A DNA stretch of 64,000 nucleotides from positions 1 through 64,000 of the forward strand of contig WYER01000025.1 in the NCBI GenBank assembly GCA_009903795.1, read 5' to 3'. Source of the stretch: Nitrososphaerota archaeon (GTDB lineage: Archaea; Thermoproteota; Nitrososphaeria; Conexivisphaerales; UBA164). A program made the position numbers and the translations under genes. Shown here piece after piece: positions 10,175 to 20,396 of the stretch (its first letter is position 1; every line of letters starts with the position of its first letter). The notes below the pieces were generated by a model. That model searched no databases and was not told the origin of the DNA. It was given only the letters and a program-made list of their open reading frames with translations.

Positions 10175-10981
10175 ATGATTAAATGGGTAATAAAAAGGGA
10201 TGGAAGAACCGAAATTTTTTCAAAAGAAAAACTGTTAAAAAGCTTGTTATGCTGTTTAGATGCTCAAAACGCAACTACGTTGATAGATCAAGTAATAAAC
10301 GAGATGCCTGAGATAATAACGACTGAAGAACTGTTTTTTAAAGTTAGGTCTGAAATGTGGAAAAAGTTTCCCGCTGCCGCTGTTAAGTTCGGTTTAAGGG
10401 AAGATATGATGAAACTTGGTCCTGCTGGATACAATTTTGAAGAATTTTTTGCGAAAATTCTAAGTGAGGTTGGTATAAAAAACGTAAAGGTAAGACAAAT
10501 ATACAGCGGAAAATGCGCCTTGCACGAGCTGGACATAGTATATACTGGAAAAAATGGTAAAGAATTTGTCGAAACAAAATACCACAATCAATTTGGTATT
10601 TATACAGGACTTAAAGAGGCTCTATATACATACATGAGGTTAATTGACCTTAACGATGCAGGCAACGATTTCGTAAAAGCTAACTTAGTAACTAACACTA
10701 AAATTTCTGAGGAAGCAATAAAATTTTCAAATTGTAAAAATATGGGAGTTGTAGCATGGAAGTATCCGCCTAATAACGGCCTTGAGATGCTTATAGAAAG
10801 AACGGGTTCATACCCTGTTACTTCTTTAATAAACCTCTTAGATGAAGATATGATCAAACAACTGATGAATCTAAAGATCATAACGTTGAAAGATTTTGTT
10901 ATAGCTTACAATACAAATGTTCTTTCAAAAAAATATGAAGAAGCGTATAAAATTGCCGTGAGTCTTTTGAGCAAGTTATAA
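10175..10981 (+). CDS. ATP-cone domain fused to PD-(D/E)XK (Mrr-like) nuclease domain
   Basis: N-term VIKRDGRTEIFSKEKLLKSL (ATP-cone); C-term GYNFEEFFAKIL...HELDIVYTGKNGKEFVETKYHN (D...ExK). Confidence 0.7.
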   Translation: MIKWVIKRDGRTEIFSKEKLLKSLLCCLDAQNATTLIDQVINEMPEIITTEELFFKVRSEMWKKFPAAAVKFGLREDMMKLGPAGYNFEEFFAKILSEVGIKNVKVRQIYSGKCALHELDIVYTGKNGKEFVETKYHNQFGIYTGLKEALYTYMRLIDLNDAGNDFVKANLVTNTKISEEAIKFSNCKNMGVVAWKYPPNNGLEMLIERTGSYPVTSLINLLDEDMIKQLMNLKIITLKDFVIAYNTNVLSKKYEEAYKIAVSLLSKL

Positions 10982-11093
10982 ACACCGCACGCTTAAATAT
11001 TTTACAACAATGAAAATTATATAAAACAGCATAATAAATGCTTTAAAAAAATTTATTAATTTTGCAAAACAATGCCTTAAAGTTATTTTAAAA

Positions 11094-11675
11094 TTGTATA
11101 AAATGCAAAATTTAACAATGCTTTTAAATTTTAAAAACTTTAACAATTTAAGCGTGTACAAAAAAGGTTTAATCTCTGATTTTGGGGATGAATTAGTTCC
11201 TTTATCAGAAATTGTTAAAATACTGAAGGTAAACCAAGAAGACGTGCTCGTTAGCATAGGAGATTTAAATGGATTTTATTCAATGATTTTAGGAAAATAT
11301 GTAAAGGAGATACATGTAATAATTCAAGAAGATCTTTGGTTTGAATACGTAAAAAAATTATCTTTAAAATTTGGCATGAGAAACGTAATTCCTCATAAGG
11401 AAGATCCATGTCAAATTACAAATTTTGAAAATTATACTAAATTCTTTATAAAAACAAGAGGTATAAGTCTAAGATGTATGAGTAATGTTTTAAAAAAACT
11501 AGGCGAAAAAAATACAATAAAAACAGGACTTATACTTGGTACGCGTTCACCTCCTTTCTTTAATTCTAACGATTTGAGCAAAGATTCTGTTATAGAGCTT
11601 TTTAAAAGCTCAGGGTTTACTAGAATAATAGAAATAGACTTTAGATACCACTATGCTTTACTGGCAGTTAAATGA
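11094..11675 (+). CDS. Hypothetical protein, possibly a degenerate methyltransferase-like fold
   Basis: Long ORF with EDVLVSIGDLNGFYSMILGKYVKEIHVIIQE; no strong motif. Confidence 0.45.
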   Translation: MYKMQNLTMLLNFKNFNNLSVYKKGLISDFGDELVPLSEIVKILKVNQEDVLVSIGDLNGFYSMILGKYVKEIHVIIQEDLWFEYVKKLSLKFGMRNVIPHKEDPCQITNFENYTKFFIKTRGISLRCMSNVLKKLGEKNTIKTGLILGTRSPPFFNSNDLSKDSVIELFKSSGFTRIIEIDFRYHYALLAVK

Positions 11676-11729
11676 CGCGCAAATTTGTTAGCAATATTTA
11701 TTTATTCATATGGTTTATAACTTTATGTA

Positions 11730-12080
11730 TTGAAAACAGTCTGTGAAGAGGTAGTAAAATACGTATTACCTACATACCGAAGCCTGATTGCAAAGAAATT
11801 ATTTAATGATTATGGGTTAAAACAAGAAGAAATATCCAGAATGATGGGTGTTTCACAGGCTGTTATTAGTTATTACGTTTCAAATAAAAGAGGTAAATGG
11901 ATATCTAAGTATGAAAAAATCGAATTACTACAAAAAGAGGCTGAAAAGGCTGCCAAAAGGCTGGTAAATGGCGAAAGTTCACCAAAGATAGCAAGAGAAT
12001 TTTGTGACATATGTAAAACTCTAAGGGCAAACAACGTAATAAAAGGCGAAGAATTAGTCATAACTTGTAATAAAGAATAA
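11730..12080 (+). CDS. HTH transcriptional regulator (archaeal, XRE-like), TTG start
   Basis: YGLKQEEISRMMGVSQAVISYYVSNKRG helix-turn-helix. Confidence 0.75.
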   Translation: MKTVCEEVVKYVLPTYRSLIAKKLFNDYGLKQEEISRMMGVSQAVISYYVSNKRGKWISKYEKIELLQKEAEKAAKRLVNGESSPKIAREFCDICKTLRANNVIKGEELVITCNKE

Positions 12081-12191
12081 AAACCAGTTTTTGAGGTATA
12101 AAGCCTTTAGGTTTTTGTAGTGAATATGTTTCAAGAATTATAGTATTTATTACTCTTTTATGTTATAGATAACATGCTTATTTTTTAATGT

Positions 12192-13637
12192 TTAAAAATC
12201 AAAATACAGTTTAAACTCATAAGGATGGGGTCTAGCTACTACTGAATAGTATTCATCGTACTTTATTTTAATATATTTTTCAAGCAAAGTATCTGAAAAG
12301 AATGGTTTAAGGTATTGATTGTCTGAAAGAAGTTCTTCAAGAGCTTCTTTTAAGCTTCCAGGCAGCTTTTTTATATTATAATTTCTCAACTCAGATTCTG
12401 ACAGTTCATAAAGGTTTTTATCGACAGGATCACCAGGATCTATCTTTTTATTTATACCATCTAAACCAGCTAGCAATATAGCTGAGAGCGCCAAATAAGG
12501 ATTGCAGCTCGGATCTGGCGTTCTAAACTCTACTCTCTTTTCTGAAGGGGAAGCCTTTTTGTAAGCTGGTATTCTAACGTTGGCACTTCTGTTTCCTCTG
12601 CTCCATGCTATAAAGGTAGGAGCCTCATAGCCTGGCACTAACCTCTTGTAGCTGTTTGTCGTTGGAGCTACAATTGCTGCTAAAGACCTACTATGTGTTA
12701 AAAGACCGCCAACAAAGTACCTACCTGTCTGACTAAGCTCAGCGTATTTATCATTTTCGTCATAAAAAAGGTTTCGCTTTGCATCATATTCTTTACCTTC
12801 CCATATGCTTACGTGAACATGCATGCCGCTACCATTTTCTCCAAACACTGGTTTAGGCATAAAAGTAGCATATTTCCCCATAATTCTCGCAACGTTTGTT
12901 GCTACGTATTTTACAGTTAGAATTCCATCAGCAGCGCCCACTAAAGTGTCTTTTTCAAAATTTATTTCAACTTGTCCAACAGCGGCTACTTCATGATGAT
13001 GAACCAATGGTATGTAACCAAAAGAATAAAGGTATTCCGAAACAACGTTACGGTATTCTGCTAAAGAATCAATTGGAGTTTCAGGATAATATCCTTGTTT
13101 TTCCCTCATTTTTAATGGGTTTTTAGAAAATGGTGCCTCATTAGAAATGACCCTATAGTACTGTTTGTAACCATATTCAGCATCAAACATTACATCGTCA
13201 AAGACAAAAAACTCAACTTCCGGGCCAAAAAATGCTGTTAAACCCTTTTCAGTAAGAAATTTTTGAACGTTTTCAGCAACGAATCTTGAATCGCTATCTA
13301 ATCTAACAGTGCCCATTTCAGACATTATGCCACCTATAAATCTAGCCTCTTTTTGATTCCATGGAATTTTTGAAAATGTAGTGATGTCTGGTATAAAAAC
13401 AAGATCTGAATCATCTATACTAGTAAAGCCAATTATGCTACTGCCATCAACCTTTGGAAAACCTTCTTTGAAAGAGTTCTCATTTATTTCATATGATGGA
13501 ATAGAAAAGTGTTGAAGTTTCCCTCTTAAGTCTACAAATTGCATGCTAACAAATTTGATTTCTTTAAGAGATTTTAAAATATCATCAAGCGTTATGTTCC
13601 TAGGTACTTTTTTCCCATTTTCTATATCGTAGGGCAT
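12192..13637 (-). CDS. glnA: Glutamine synthetase type I
   Basis: MQFVDLRGKLQHFSIP, GPEVEFFVFD, NGSGMHVHVS, RVEFRTPDPSCNPYLALSA. Confidence 0.95.
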   Translation of the reverse strand: MPYDIENGKKVPRNITLDDILKSLKEIKFVSMQFVDLRGKLQHFSIPSYEINENSFKEGFPKVDGSSIIGFTSIDDSDLVFIPDITTFSKIPWNQKEARFIGGIMSEMGTVRLDSDSRFVAENVQKFLTEKGLTAFFGPEVEFFVFDDVMFDAEYGYKQYYRVISNEAPFSKNPLKMREKQGYYPETPIDSLAEYRNVVSEYLYSFGYIPLVHHHEVAAVGQVEINFEKDTLVGAADGILTVKYVATNVARIMGKYATFMPKPVFGENGSGMHVHVSIWEGKEYDAKRNLFYDENDKYAELSQTGRYFVGGLLTHSRSLAAIVAPTTNSYKRLVPGYEAPTFIAWSRGNRSANVRIPAYKKASPSEKRVEFRTPDPSCNPYLALSAILLAGLDGINKKIDPGDPVDKNLYELSESELRNYNIKKLPGSLKEALEELLSDNQYLKPFFSDTLLEKYIKIKYDEYYSVVARPHPYEFKLYFDF

Positions 13638-13895
13638 TATGGCTGATATTTAAATTTGAATATTTTATAAAGTTTACGGTTAAAATATGAACAATTTAAC
13701 AATATTAGCAATAAAAATCAAAATTAATTTAAAATATTATAAAAGTTAATAAACGTTGTTTAAGGATGTTTTCTTGTAGTAAAAAAGCTTCACTTTTAAA
13801 AAACTTGTTAAATAAGTGTAATCAAAAGCTGCGTTAGTTAGCAGCAATTTTAATAAATTTATTTATATATTATAAGCCGTGTTATGAGTCTGTAA

Positions 13896-16709
13896 ATGTA
13901 TAAAAATAATTATGGATTTGAAGCTTTAAGTGAACCCATAAAAGCTTTATTAAAAGAAAGAGGGTTAGAAGAACCATCCGAAATTCAAAAATTGGCTATA
14001 CCTGCTATACTTAATGGAGAAAACGCTTTGTTGATTTCCCCTACCGGATCTGGAAAAACTGAGGCTGCAATGCTTCCCTTGTTTGACCTTATGCTTAGAA
14101 ATGGCAAAAATGGTCTTACAATACTCTACATAACACCGCTCAGAGCTTTGAACAGAGATCTATTAGATAGGTTGAGCTGGTGGGCGCAGAAGCTTGATTT
14201 TAGAATGGCTGTAAGGCATGGTGATACGAGCAAAGAAGAGAGAAGACAACAGGTTTTGGCGCCCCCAAATTTGCTTATAACCACTCCAGAAACGTTGCAA
14301 ATAATCCTTGTCGCCAAAAAGCTCAGAGAACTTTTAAAGAATGTAAGGCACGTTGTAGTTGATGAAGTACATGAATTGGCAAACGATAAAAGGGGCACAC
14401 AACTAGCAGTTAGTTTACAGAGGCTGAGAATGATTACAAAAAATGATTTGCAAATAGTGGGTCTGTCCGCTACTGTTGGCAACGCAAACGAAATTGCAAA
14501 ATTTTTAGTCGGACCAGGAAAAGATATTCGGATAATTTCTGCTTTCCCCAAAAAGCTTTTTTCATTTAAAATAATATATCATAAAGCTAAAGAGAAAACT
14601 GAAGGACCACTACTTCCAGATTTAACAGTAAGGCTTGAAGAATTATTAAAAGAAGTCAAAGGTAAAAAAGCGCTCATTTTTACAAATACAAGAAGTGAAG
14701 CTGAGTCACTCGCAAGCAAGATCAGGATTATTGACCCAACATACCCTATAGCGATTCATCATGGAAGCCTTTCAGCAGAAACGCGCAATAATGCTGAAAC
14801 CGGAATTAAGTACGGCAAAATTTCAGGCGTTATATGCACCTCAAGCCTAGAACTTGGAATAGACATAGGAGACTTAGACCTCATAGTTCAGTATAATTCT
14901 CCCAGACAGGCTTTAAAGCTTATTCAAAGAACCGGCAGGAGCGGTCACAGCTTAAAAAAGGTTAGTAAGGGAGTGATAATAGTTCAGGACGAAGATGACG
15001 CTCTAGAAGCTTCAGTTTTGGCAAAAATGGGCATGGAAGGAAAGGTTGAGCCGATAATAATACCTGAAAAGCCTGCTGATGTAATGATGCAACAGATAGC
15101 TGGATTAATAATGGAAAATCTAGTTCTCAAAACCGATGAGCTTTTAGATATCTTTAAAAAAACGTATCCATATAAAGATCTCTCGTTAAACGAACTCAAT
15201 AAAATAATTAGTTTTATGAATGAAAGAAAACCACCTCTGCTAAGGTACAAAGAAGGAGCTGTAATGAAGCCATCGAGATCTGGACCACTTTACGAATATT
15301 ATTTTTCAAACTTGAGCATGATTCCTGAAGAAGTCTACTATATAGTTATCAATGAGGATAACGACGAACCGATTGGCCAGCTTGATGAAAGTTTTATTTC
15401 AGAATATGGCGAGATAGGGACAAAATTCATTCTTGCAGGTAATGCATGGGTTATAACCAACGTAGTTAAAAACACAGTATATGTAAAAGCTGCTAAAGAT
15501 CCTTTAGGAGCTATACCTAGCTGGATAGGTGAAGAAATACCAGTGATAAAAGAAGTAGCGCAAGAAGTAGGAAAAATAAGGGGAATGCTGGCAGAACTTA
15601 TAAGGAAAGGAGATGTAGAAAAAGCGAAAGAGTTTCTTAAAGAAAATTTCCCGCTAGATGAAGAATCTGCTGAAAACATCCTTATTGAGATAGTTTTGCA
15701 AATTAAAAGAGGTTTAGAGGTTCCTTCTGACCGTGTTATAACTTTAGAATCGCATAATCCATACTTAATAATCCACACGCACATAGGATTGCTTGGAAAC
15801 AGAACACTTGCAAGAATGCTTGCATACCTTATAAGTGAAGAAACTGCAAAGTCAGTTAAAGTAAAGAACGATCCTTACAGAATAATACTAGAAGTTTCAG
15901 GCGTAGATTCAGGAATGCTTGAAAAAATTTTCAAAAACTTGGCTAATTATGACTTAGAGGATTTAGCCAAAAGGTCTTGCGAAAACACAGGAATTTTTAG
16001 AAGAAGGTTGATTCAAGCAGCAAGAAAAATGGGCATTATTGAGCGTGAAAAAATGATAACGCTTTCTGAAGCTAAAGTTTTAGCGGAAACTCTCAAAGGT
16101 ACGCCAGTATACGATGAGGCTATGAGGACTATGCTTGAACAGGATCTTGATTGGAAAGCTGTACATGAGTTGATTAATGATTTGTTAACTGGGAAAAAAG
16201 TGCTGATTAACTTTGGCGAGCTAGCTGAACCTTCACCTATAGCTCTTATAGGAATAGAGGAAATGGCTAGACAAGGTGAAGTAATAGACCCTTCTAGGCT
16301 TAAAAGGCTTATAATTGAAGGGGGAAAGGCTCGAAGCCTTGGATGCGTAAAAACAGCTTATTGTTTCTCATGCGGAGCTGTTTACACCGTCGAGCCTTAT
16401 TATCTTGGTGATCCTCCAAGGTGCGAACAGTGTGGATCTACTGAATTAACACTTTTAGATGAAGACGAAGACTTTGTAAGGGATAATATTTTAAGGAATA
16501 AAAAATATTTCGAAGAAGCAAAAAAAGTTATGGAGTTTTTAAAAAAATACGGAAGACGCGGAGCTATAACTCTATGTTTTGACATACCTAAAAATGCAAG
16601 AGATGAGCTGGCTGCAATACAGGATGAGGATATGTTTTATTATTCTTTAATGGAAACGGAAAGAAAAAAGTCTTTGGCATTTTTAAAGGTTAAAAAATCA
16701 GGGAGCTAA
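13896..16709 (+). CDS. Lhr-type large DEAD/DEAH-box helicase
   Basis: SPTGSGKTEAAMLPLF, DEVHEL, GLSATVGN, SSLELGIDIGDLDLIVQYNSPR, QRTGRSGH. Confidence 0.92.
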   Translation: MYKNNYGFEALSEPIKALLKERGLEEPSEIQKLAIPAILNGENALLISPTGSGKTEAAMLPLFDLMLRNGKNGLTILYITPLRALNRDLLDRLSWWAQKLDFRMAVRHGDTSKEERRQQVLAPPNLLITTPETLQIILVAKKLRELLKNVRHVVVDEVHELANDKRGTQLAVSLQRLRMITKNDLQIVGLSATVGNANEIAKFLVGPGKDIRIISAFPKKLFSFKIIYHKAKEKTEGPLLPDLTVRLEELLKEVKGKKALIFTNTRSEAESLASKIRIIDPTYPIAIHHGSLSAETRNNAETGIKYGKISGVICTSSLELGIDIGDLDLIVQYNSPRQALKLIQRTGRSGHSLKKVSKGVIIVQDEDDALEASVLAKMGMEGKVEPIIIPEKPADVMMQQIAGLIMENLVLKTDELLDIFKKTYPYKDLSLNELNKIISFMNERKPPLLRYKEGAVMKPSRSGPLYEYYFSNLSMIPEEVYYIVINEDNDEPIGQLDESFISEYGEIGTKFILAGNAWVITNVVKNTVYVKAAKDPLGAIPSWIGEEIPVIKEVAQEVGKIRGMLAELIRKGDVEKAKEFLKENFPLDEESAENILIEIVLQIKRGLEVPSDRVITLESHNPYLIIHTHIGLLGNRTLARMLAYLISEETAKSVKVKNDPYRIILEVSGVDSGMLEKIFKNLANYDLEDLAKRSCENTGIFRRRLIQAARKMGIIEREKMITLSEAKVLAETLKGTPVYDEAMRTMLEQDLDWKAVHELINDLLTGKKVLINFGELAEPSPIALIGIEEMARQGEVIDPSRLKRLIIEGGKARSLGCVKTAYCFSCGAVYTVEPYYLGDPPRCEQCGSTELTLLDEDEDFVRDNILRNKKYFEEAKKVMEFLKKYGRRGAITLCFDIPKNARDELAAIQDEDMFYYSLMETERKKSLAFLKVKKSGS

Positions 16710-17948
16710 ATGTCTTGAGTCGCGGGGATAAAGAACAACTTCTCGTATATTGTTTCTCCCAGTTAATACCATCATGAGCCTGTCAAAACCCAATCCCCAT
16801 CCCGAATGGACAGGCATTCCCCATCTGTAAACTTTCAGGTGCTCTGCAAAACTTTCTGGATTTAGGTTATTAGCCTTTAATCTCTCTACTAGAAGATCGT
16901 ATTTATGTATTCTTTGCCCACCAGATGCTAGTTCGAGGCCCTTGTACATTAAATCAAAAGATTCACTTAATTTTTCTCCTTTTGGCATTGTATAAAATGG
17001 CTTTAAAGAAAGGGGCCAGTCTATGATAAAGTAAAATTCTTTATCTTTACCAAATTCGTTTAATACTTCTGATGATAAATCTTCACCAAAATTTACCCCT
17101 GTGCTGTCGCATACCTGTTCGTACGTATATATCGGAAAATTGCCTTTAAGCTCATTGACCTGATAACCTTTAGCTTTTAATGAGCTGTAGATGTGTTTTA
17201 TAAGCTCTTCAAGAATTTTCATCACATCAAACTTTCCCATCATGGCTGATTCTATATCAACGCTTGTGAATTCATTGAGATGCTTTACAGTGTTTGATTT
17301 TTCTGCTCTAAAATAATGAGCAATTTCAAAAACTTTACCAAGAGCTAAAACTAGCTCTTCTTTATATAGCTGCGGACTCTGAGCTAGGTACGCAGGCTTT
17401 CCAAAGTAATCAACCTTAAAAAGTTCTGCTCCCCCTTCTGATGCAGTTGCAATTATTTTTGGCGTATCTACCTCGACAAATCCATTCTGAGTTAAAAAAT
17501 CCCTTATTATGTGTAACACATCAGCGCGCATTAAAAATATTTTTCTTTCTTCAGAATCTCTGAGGTCAAGTGGTCTGTTGTTTATCCTCGTCATAAGTTC
17601 GCTTTGCACTTTTGACGCTGGATCTAAAGGAAGAACAGTATCGGCCTCGTTTACAATTTCTATGTAATTAACTTGAACCTCATACGGATTTATCTTTGAC
17701 ACGCTTTTAACAACGTTTCCTCTTAAAATTACGTAGCTCTGTCTTGGTATTGAGGAACCTTTTTTTGCCAATTCACCTTTTAGTACTGCCTGATAATAAC
17801 CGTAAGGATCGCCGATTATTAAAAACGTTAATTTACCGAGGATTCTTATATCGTGTACCCATCCATGAAGCTCAACGTATTTTCCTTCGTTCTCACCTAA
17901 CTCTGGCGACTGAACTCTTTTTGGTGAACTTTCCTTTTTCAAACTCAA
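16698..17948 (-). CDS. aspS: Aspartyl-tRNA synthetase
   Basis: GFVEVDTPKIIATASEGGAELF, YLAQSPQLYKEEL, GWGLGFDRLMMVLTG. Confidence 0.95.
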   Translation of the reverse strand: MSLKKESSPKRVQSPELGENEGKYVELHGWVHDIRILGKLTFLIIGDPYGYYQAVLKGELAKKGSSIPRQSYVILRGNVVKSVSKINPYEVQVNYIEIVNEADTVLPLDPASKVQSELMTRINNRPLDLRDSEERKIFLMRADVLHIIRDFLTQNGFVEVDTPKIIATASEGGAELFKVDYFGKPAYLAQSPQLYKEELVLALGKVFEIAHYFRAEKSNTVKHLNEFTSVDIESAMMGKFDVMKILEELIKHIYSSLKAKGYQVNELKGNFPIYTYEQVCDSTGVNFGEDLSSEVLNEFGKDKEFYFIIDWPLSLKPFYTMPKGEKLSESFDLMYKGLELASGGQRIHKYDLLVERLKANNLNPESFAEHLKVYRWGMPVHSGWGLGFDRLMMVLTGRNNIREVVLYPRDSRHLAP

Positions 17949-18459
17949 ATACTATCTCGTCCCCCGTTATAATTTTTGTTATCTCTTTAACTTTATTTAA
18001 ATCAACTGGTAAATTGTAAGTTTCCGGCCCAGCTATTACTGCCTTGATATGTCTTGAACCGTCTGGAAGCCAAACTATGTTTATTGTCAAAAGCCTGATT
18101 GGATACATCAAATTTTCTAAAAATTGTCTTGTATCTGAAGTCTGTTCTGTAACCCAAACATTACCAAGCGCTTCCCTAAGTTTTGTGATTATTTGCTTAT
18201 TGCTTAAAACGATCTTTGCCTCGCCTTGATTGAATAAAAGGACGTAATCATCGCCTACTTTGTAAGCTCTCTTAAGCGTTAATTTATCAAGAGCTGGAAG
18301 CTGATTTGCAAGCTTAGCAAGAATAAAAGATGCTTTAACGTCAGCTTCTGTTATTTCTCCGTTTTTTAATCTCTCCTCACACTTCGGACATAATACCCCA
18401 ACTTTTGCATCAAAAGTACATATTGGAAATTTCAAATATCGTTCAAAATGATTTAACAT
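17893..18459 (-). CDS. Archaeal NusA-like/KH-domain transcription factor-type protein
   Basis: N-terminal CTFDAKVGVLCPKCEERLKNGEIT and KH-like C-terminal half. Confidence 0.6.
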   Translation of the reverse strand: MLNHFERYLKFPICTFDAKVGVLCPKCEERLKNGEITEADVKASFILAKLANQLPALDKLTLKRAYKVGDDYVLLFNQGEAKIVLSNKQIITKLREALGNVWVTEQTSDTRQFLENLMYPIRLLTINIVWLPDGSRHIKAVIAGPETYNLPVDLNKVKEITKIITGDEIVFEFEKGKFTKKSSVARVR

Positions 18460-18508
18460 TTAGGGTTTTTAAACATATTCCTTTTATTAACTTATTTTTT
18501 TAGAAATT

Positions 18509-19345
18509 TCATAAAAATACTTCTTTTAAAAAAGCAAATCTTTTATCATAATTGTATGTTGGTGAAAAATAGGGATAAAGCGCGAGCACATCTACACCGT
18601 TCTTATAAAAAACGTCCGAAACATTTTTGATAAAATCTGGTGAAGGATTTATTGCTATTACACCTTTAGCCTGGAGGTTTCTGATCGCTTCCTCTCTCTT
18701 TGAATACAGCGCTAAGATGTCTTCTATAACGCCTTCTTTTTTAAATAGTTCATAATACTGGGGAAAAGATGCGTATTTTTGTAACTCATTGATTGCCATG
18801 TGAATAGCTGCATCTTGCGTTTGACCAATAAAAATTTTAAAATAAGAAATAACTTTTTTGTTTTCATATTTAAAAACAGACGAAACTCTTTTTGCGTGTT
18901 CAAATGTTGAAAAATTAAGTATAATTCCGTCGCTTATATCCTTAACCTTTTTTGCTAACCCTTCCCTTAAAGTTGCAACAAAGATTTTGACTCCTGTTTC
19001 TTGCACGATTTTTAAAATTTTCTCTCTCATGCTAGAGATTGCCTGGGAAACATCTTCCTTTACAGAACCAAGCCCAACGCCTAAGAAGAATCTGTTTTCT
19101 ACTAGTTCATTGATTGTCTTTATCTGCCGTATGAGTTCGTTTAGCTGCATCTCGTTTATCCTGATCACCCCTGGCCCAGCCATCGTTTCTTTGTTTTTTA
19201 ACAGTATAGAAAAAGAAAGCTGTATCGGGTCAATCTCATTTGAAACGTCTGGGATAAAAAAATACTTTGAAAATATGTTTTCAGCTATTTTTAAAATTTC
19301 TAATGGCTTAAAGACCTCAGGTCTTAGTGCTAAACCTATGCTCAT
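18509..19345 (-). CDS. Luciferase-like (F420-dependent type) oxidoreductase
   Basis: Layout MAGPGVIRINEMQLNEL...RFFLGVGLGS; adjacent to an NADPH:F420 oxidoreductase-like gene. Confidence 0.6.
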   Translation of the reverse strand: MSIGLALRPEVFKPLEILKIAENIFSKYFFIPDVSNEIDPIQLSFSILLKNKETMAGPGVIRINEMQLNELIRQIKTINELVENRFFLGVGLGSVKEDVSQAISSMREKILKIVQETGVKIFVATLREGLAKKVKDISDGIILNFSTFEHAKRVSSVFKYENKKVISYFKIFIGQTQDAAIHMAINELQKYASFPQYYELFKKEGVIEDILALYSKREEAIRNLQAKGVIAINPSPDFIKNVSDVFYKNGVDVLALYPYFSPTYNYDKRFAFLKEVFL

Positions 19346-19346
19346 T

Positions 19347-20009
19347 TTAAACTATCTTTAAGCTTGGAGCATGTAAGCCATTGTTCAAAGCTATGTTTAA
19401 CAAAAGAGGCGTTAAGGACTCAATATACTTTGAAACATAAAGTTTTCCTGCGTACAACGGTTTAAGCCCTTCAATGCTTGAGACTATTTCTGCTACCTCA
19501 GCAAAGGTTGCTCGATCATCAGCTGCTATAAGCACATCATAATTTAACTTAACATTAAGATTAGAAAGCATAATTGCTGGCACAGTATGAAAAGCAGAAG
19601 CAACTCTAGCTCCTTGAAGCGTTGATTTTATAAGTTCTGCAGCAGATACTTCTTTATCTCCTATTCTGAAAGGTTCATAAGAAAACCCAAATTTCGTCTT
19701 TGTCATGGGCACTATTGGAGATATAAAAAGTTTGCCTTCATAATTCTTTAACGTCAACAAAAACTGAGGCAGAACTTCATGAGGAACGCTTATAATTATT
19801 TTGTCTGCGCTTTCAACAGCCTCCTGATTTGTTAGGCCAGTAAAATTAAAATTGAAGCCATACTTTTCAGCTTCTTTTTTATATTCCTCTGCTATTTTTT
19901 CCGCTTTTTCTTTTTCACGTGAGCCAATAAATATCTCGTTCTTTTTAGCCAGCCTAATAGCGAGGCCTTTCCCAAGATCGCCTGTTCCGCCTAATATTGC
20001 AATTTTCAT
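19347..20009 (-). CDS. NADPH-dependent F420 reductase (NpdG-like)
   Basis: MKIAILGGTGDLGKGLAIRLAKKNEIFIGSREKEKAE. Confidence 0.85.
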   Translation of the reverse strand: MKIAILGGTGDLGKGLAIRLAKKNEIFIGSREKEKAEKIAEEYKKEAEKYGFNFNFTGLTNQEAVESADKIIISVPHEVLPQFLLTLKNYEGKLFISPIVPMTKTKFGFSYEPFRIGDKEVSAAELIKSTLQGARVASAFHTVPAIMLSNLNVKLNYDVLIAADDRATFAEVAEIVSSIEGLKPLYAGKLYVSKYIESLTPLLLNIALNNGLHAPSLKIV

Positions 20010-20210
20010 TTGTAAGTGTTTGATTTTTTTGCTTTATAAACTTTTTAATTTGTAAAAATATAATAATATTAGATGTGTTACTAGTGTTTCTTATAGAATC
20101 GCTTTAGCTTTAATCTATTAACCATCTTTGCTTGTTAAATTCCATCAAGCAATACTTTAACATCTTGATGCTGACTTAAAATCAAAATTTTTATATTTCG
20201 CTAGAGTTTC

Positions 20211-20396
20211 TTATTTTGTTTTTTGTTCTTCGGCGTAAATCATGCTGATTATCATTGGCGTATTATCGCGAGGACAAAGCCCTGACTGCTTTAAAACATA
20301 ATCACCTTCTTTAAACTCTCTTTTTATCTTGTATCCGCATTTAGGACATTCCTCAACGCTAAAATATTTTACCTGAGATGTTTTTTGTCTTATCAT
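20211..20396 (-). CDS. Small zinc-ribbon protein
   Basis: CPKCGYKIKREF...LCPRDNTPM; overlaps the DUF1512 gene by 4 nt. Confidence 0.6.
   Translation of the reverse strand: MIRQKTSQVKYFSVEECPKCGYKIKREFKEGDYVLKQSGLCPRDNTPMIISMIYAEEQKTK

Noticed and set aside
15338-15784. 148-aa antisense ORF in lhr
   Set aside because: Overlaps a conserved helicase on the other strand; no support.
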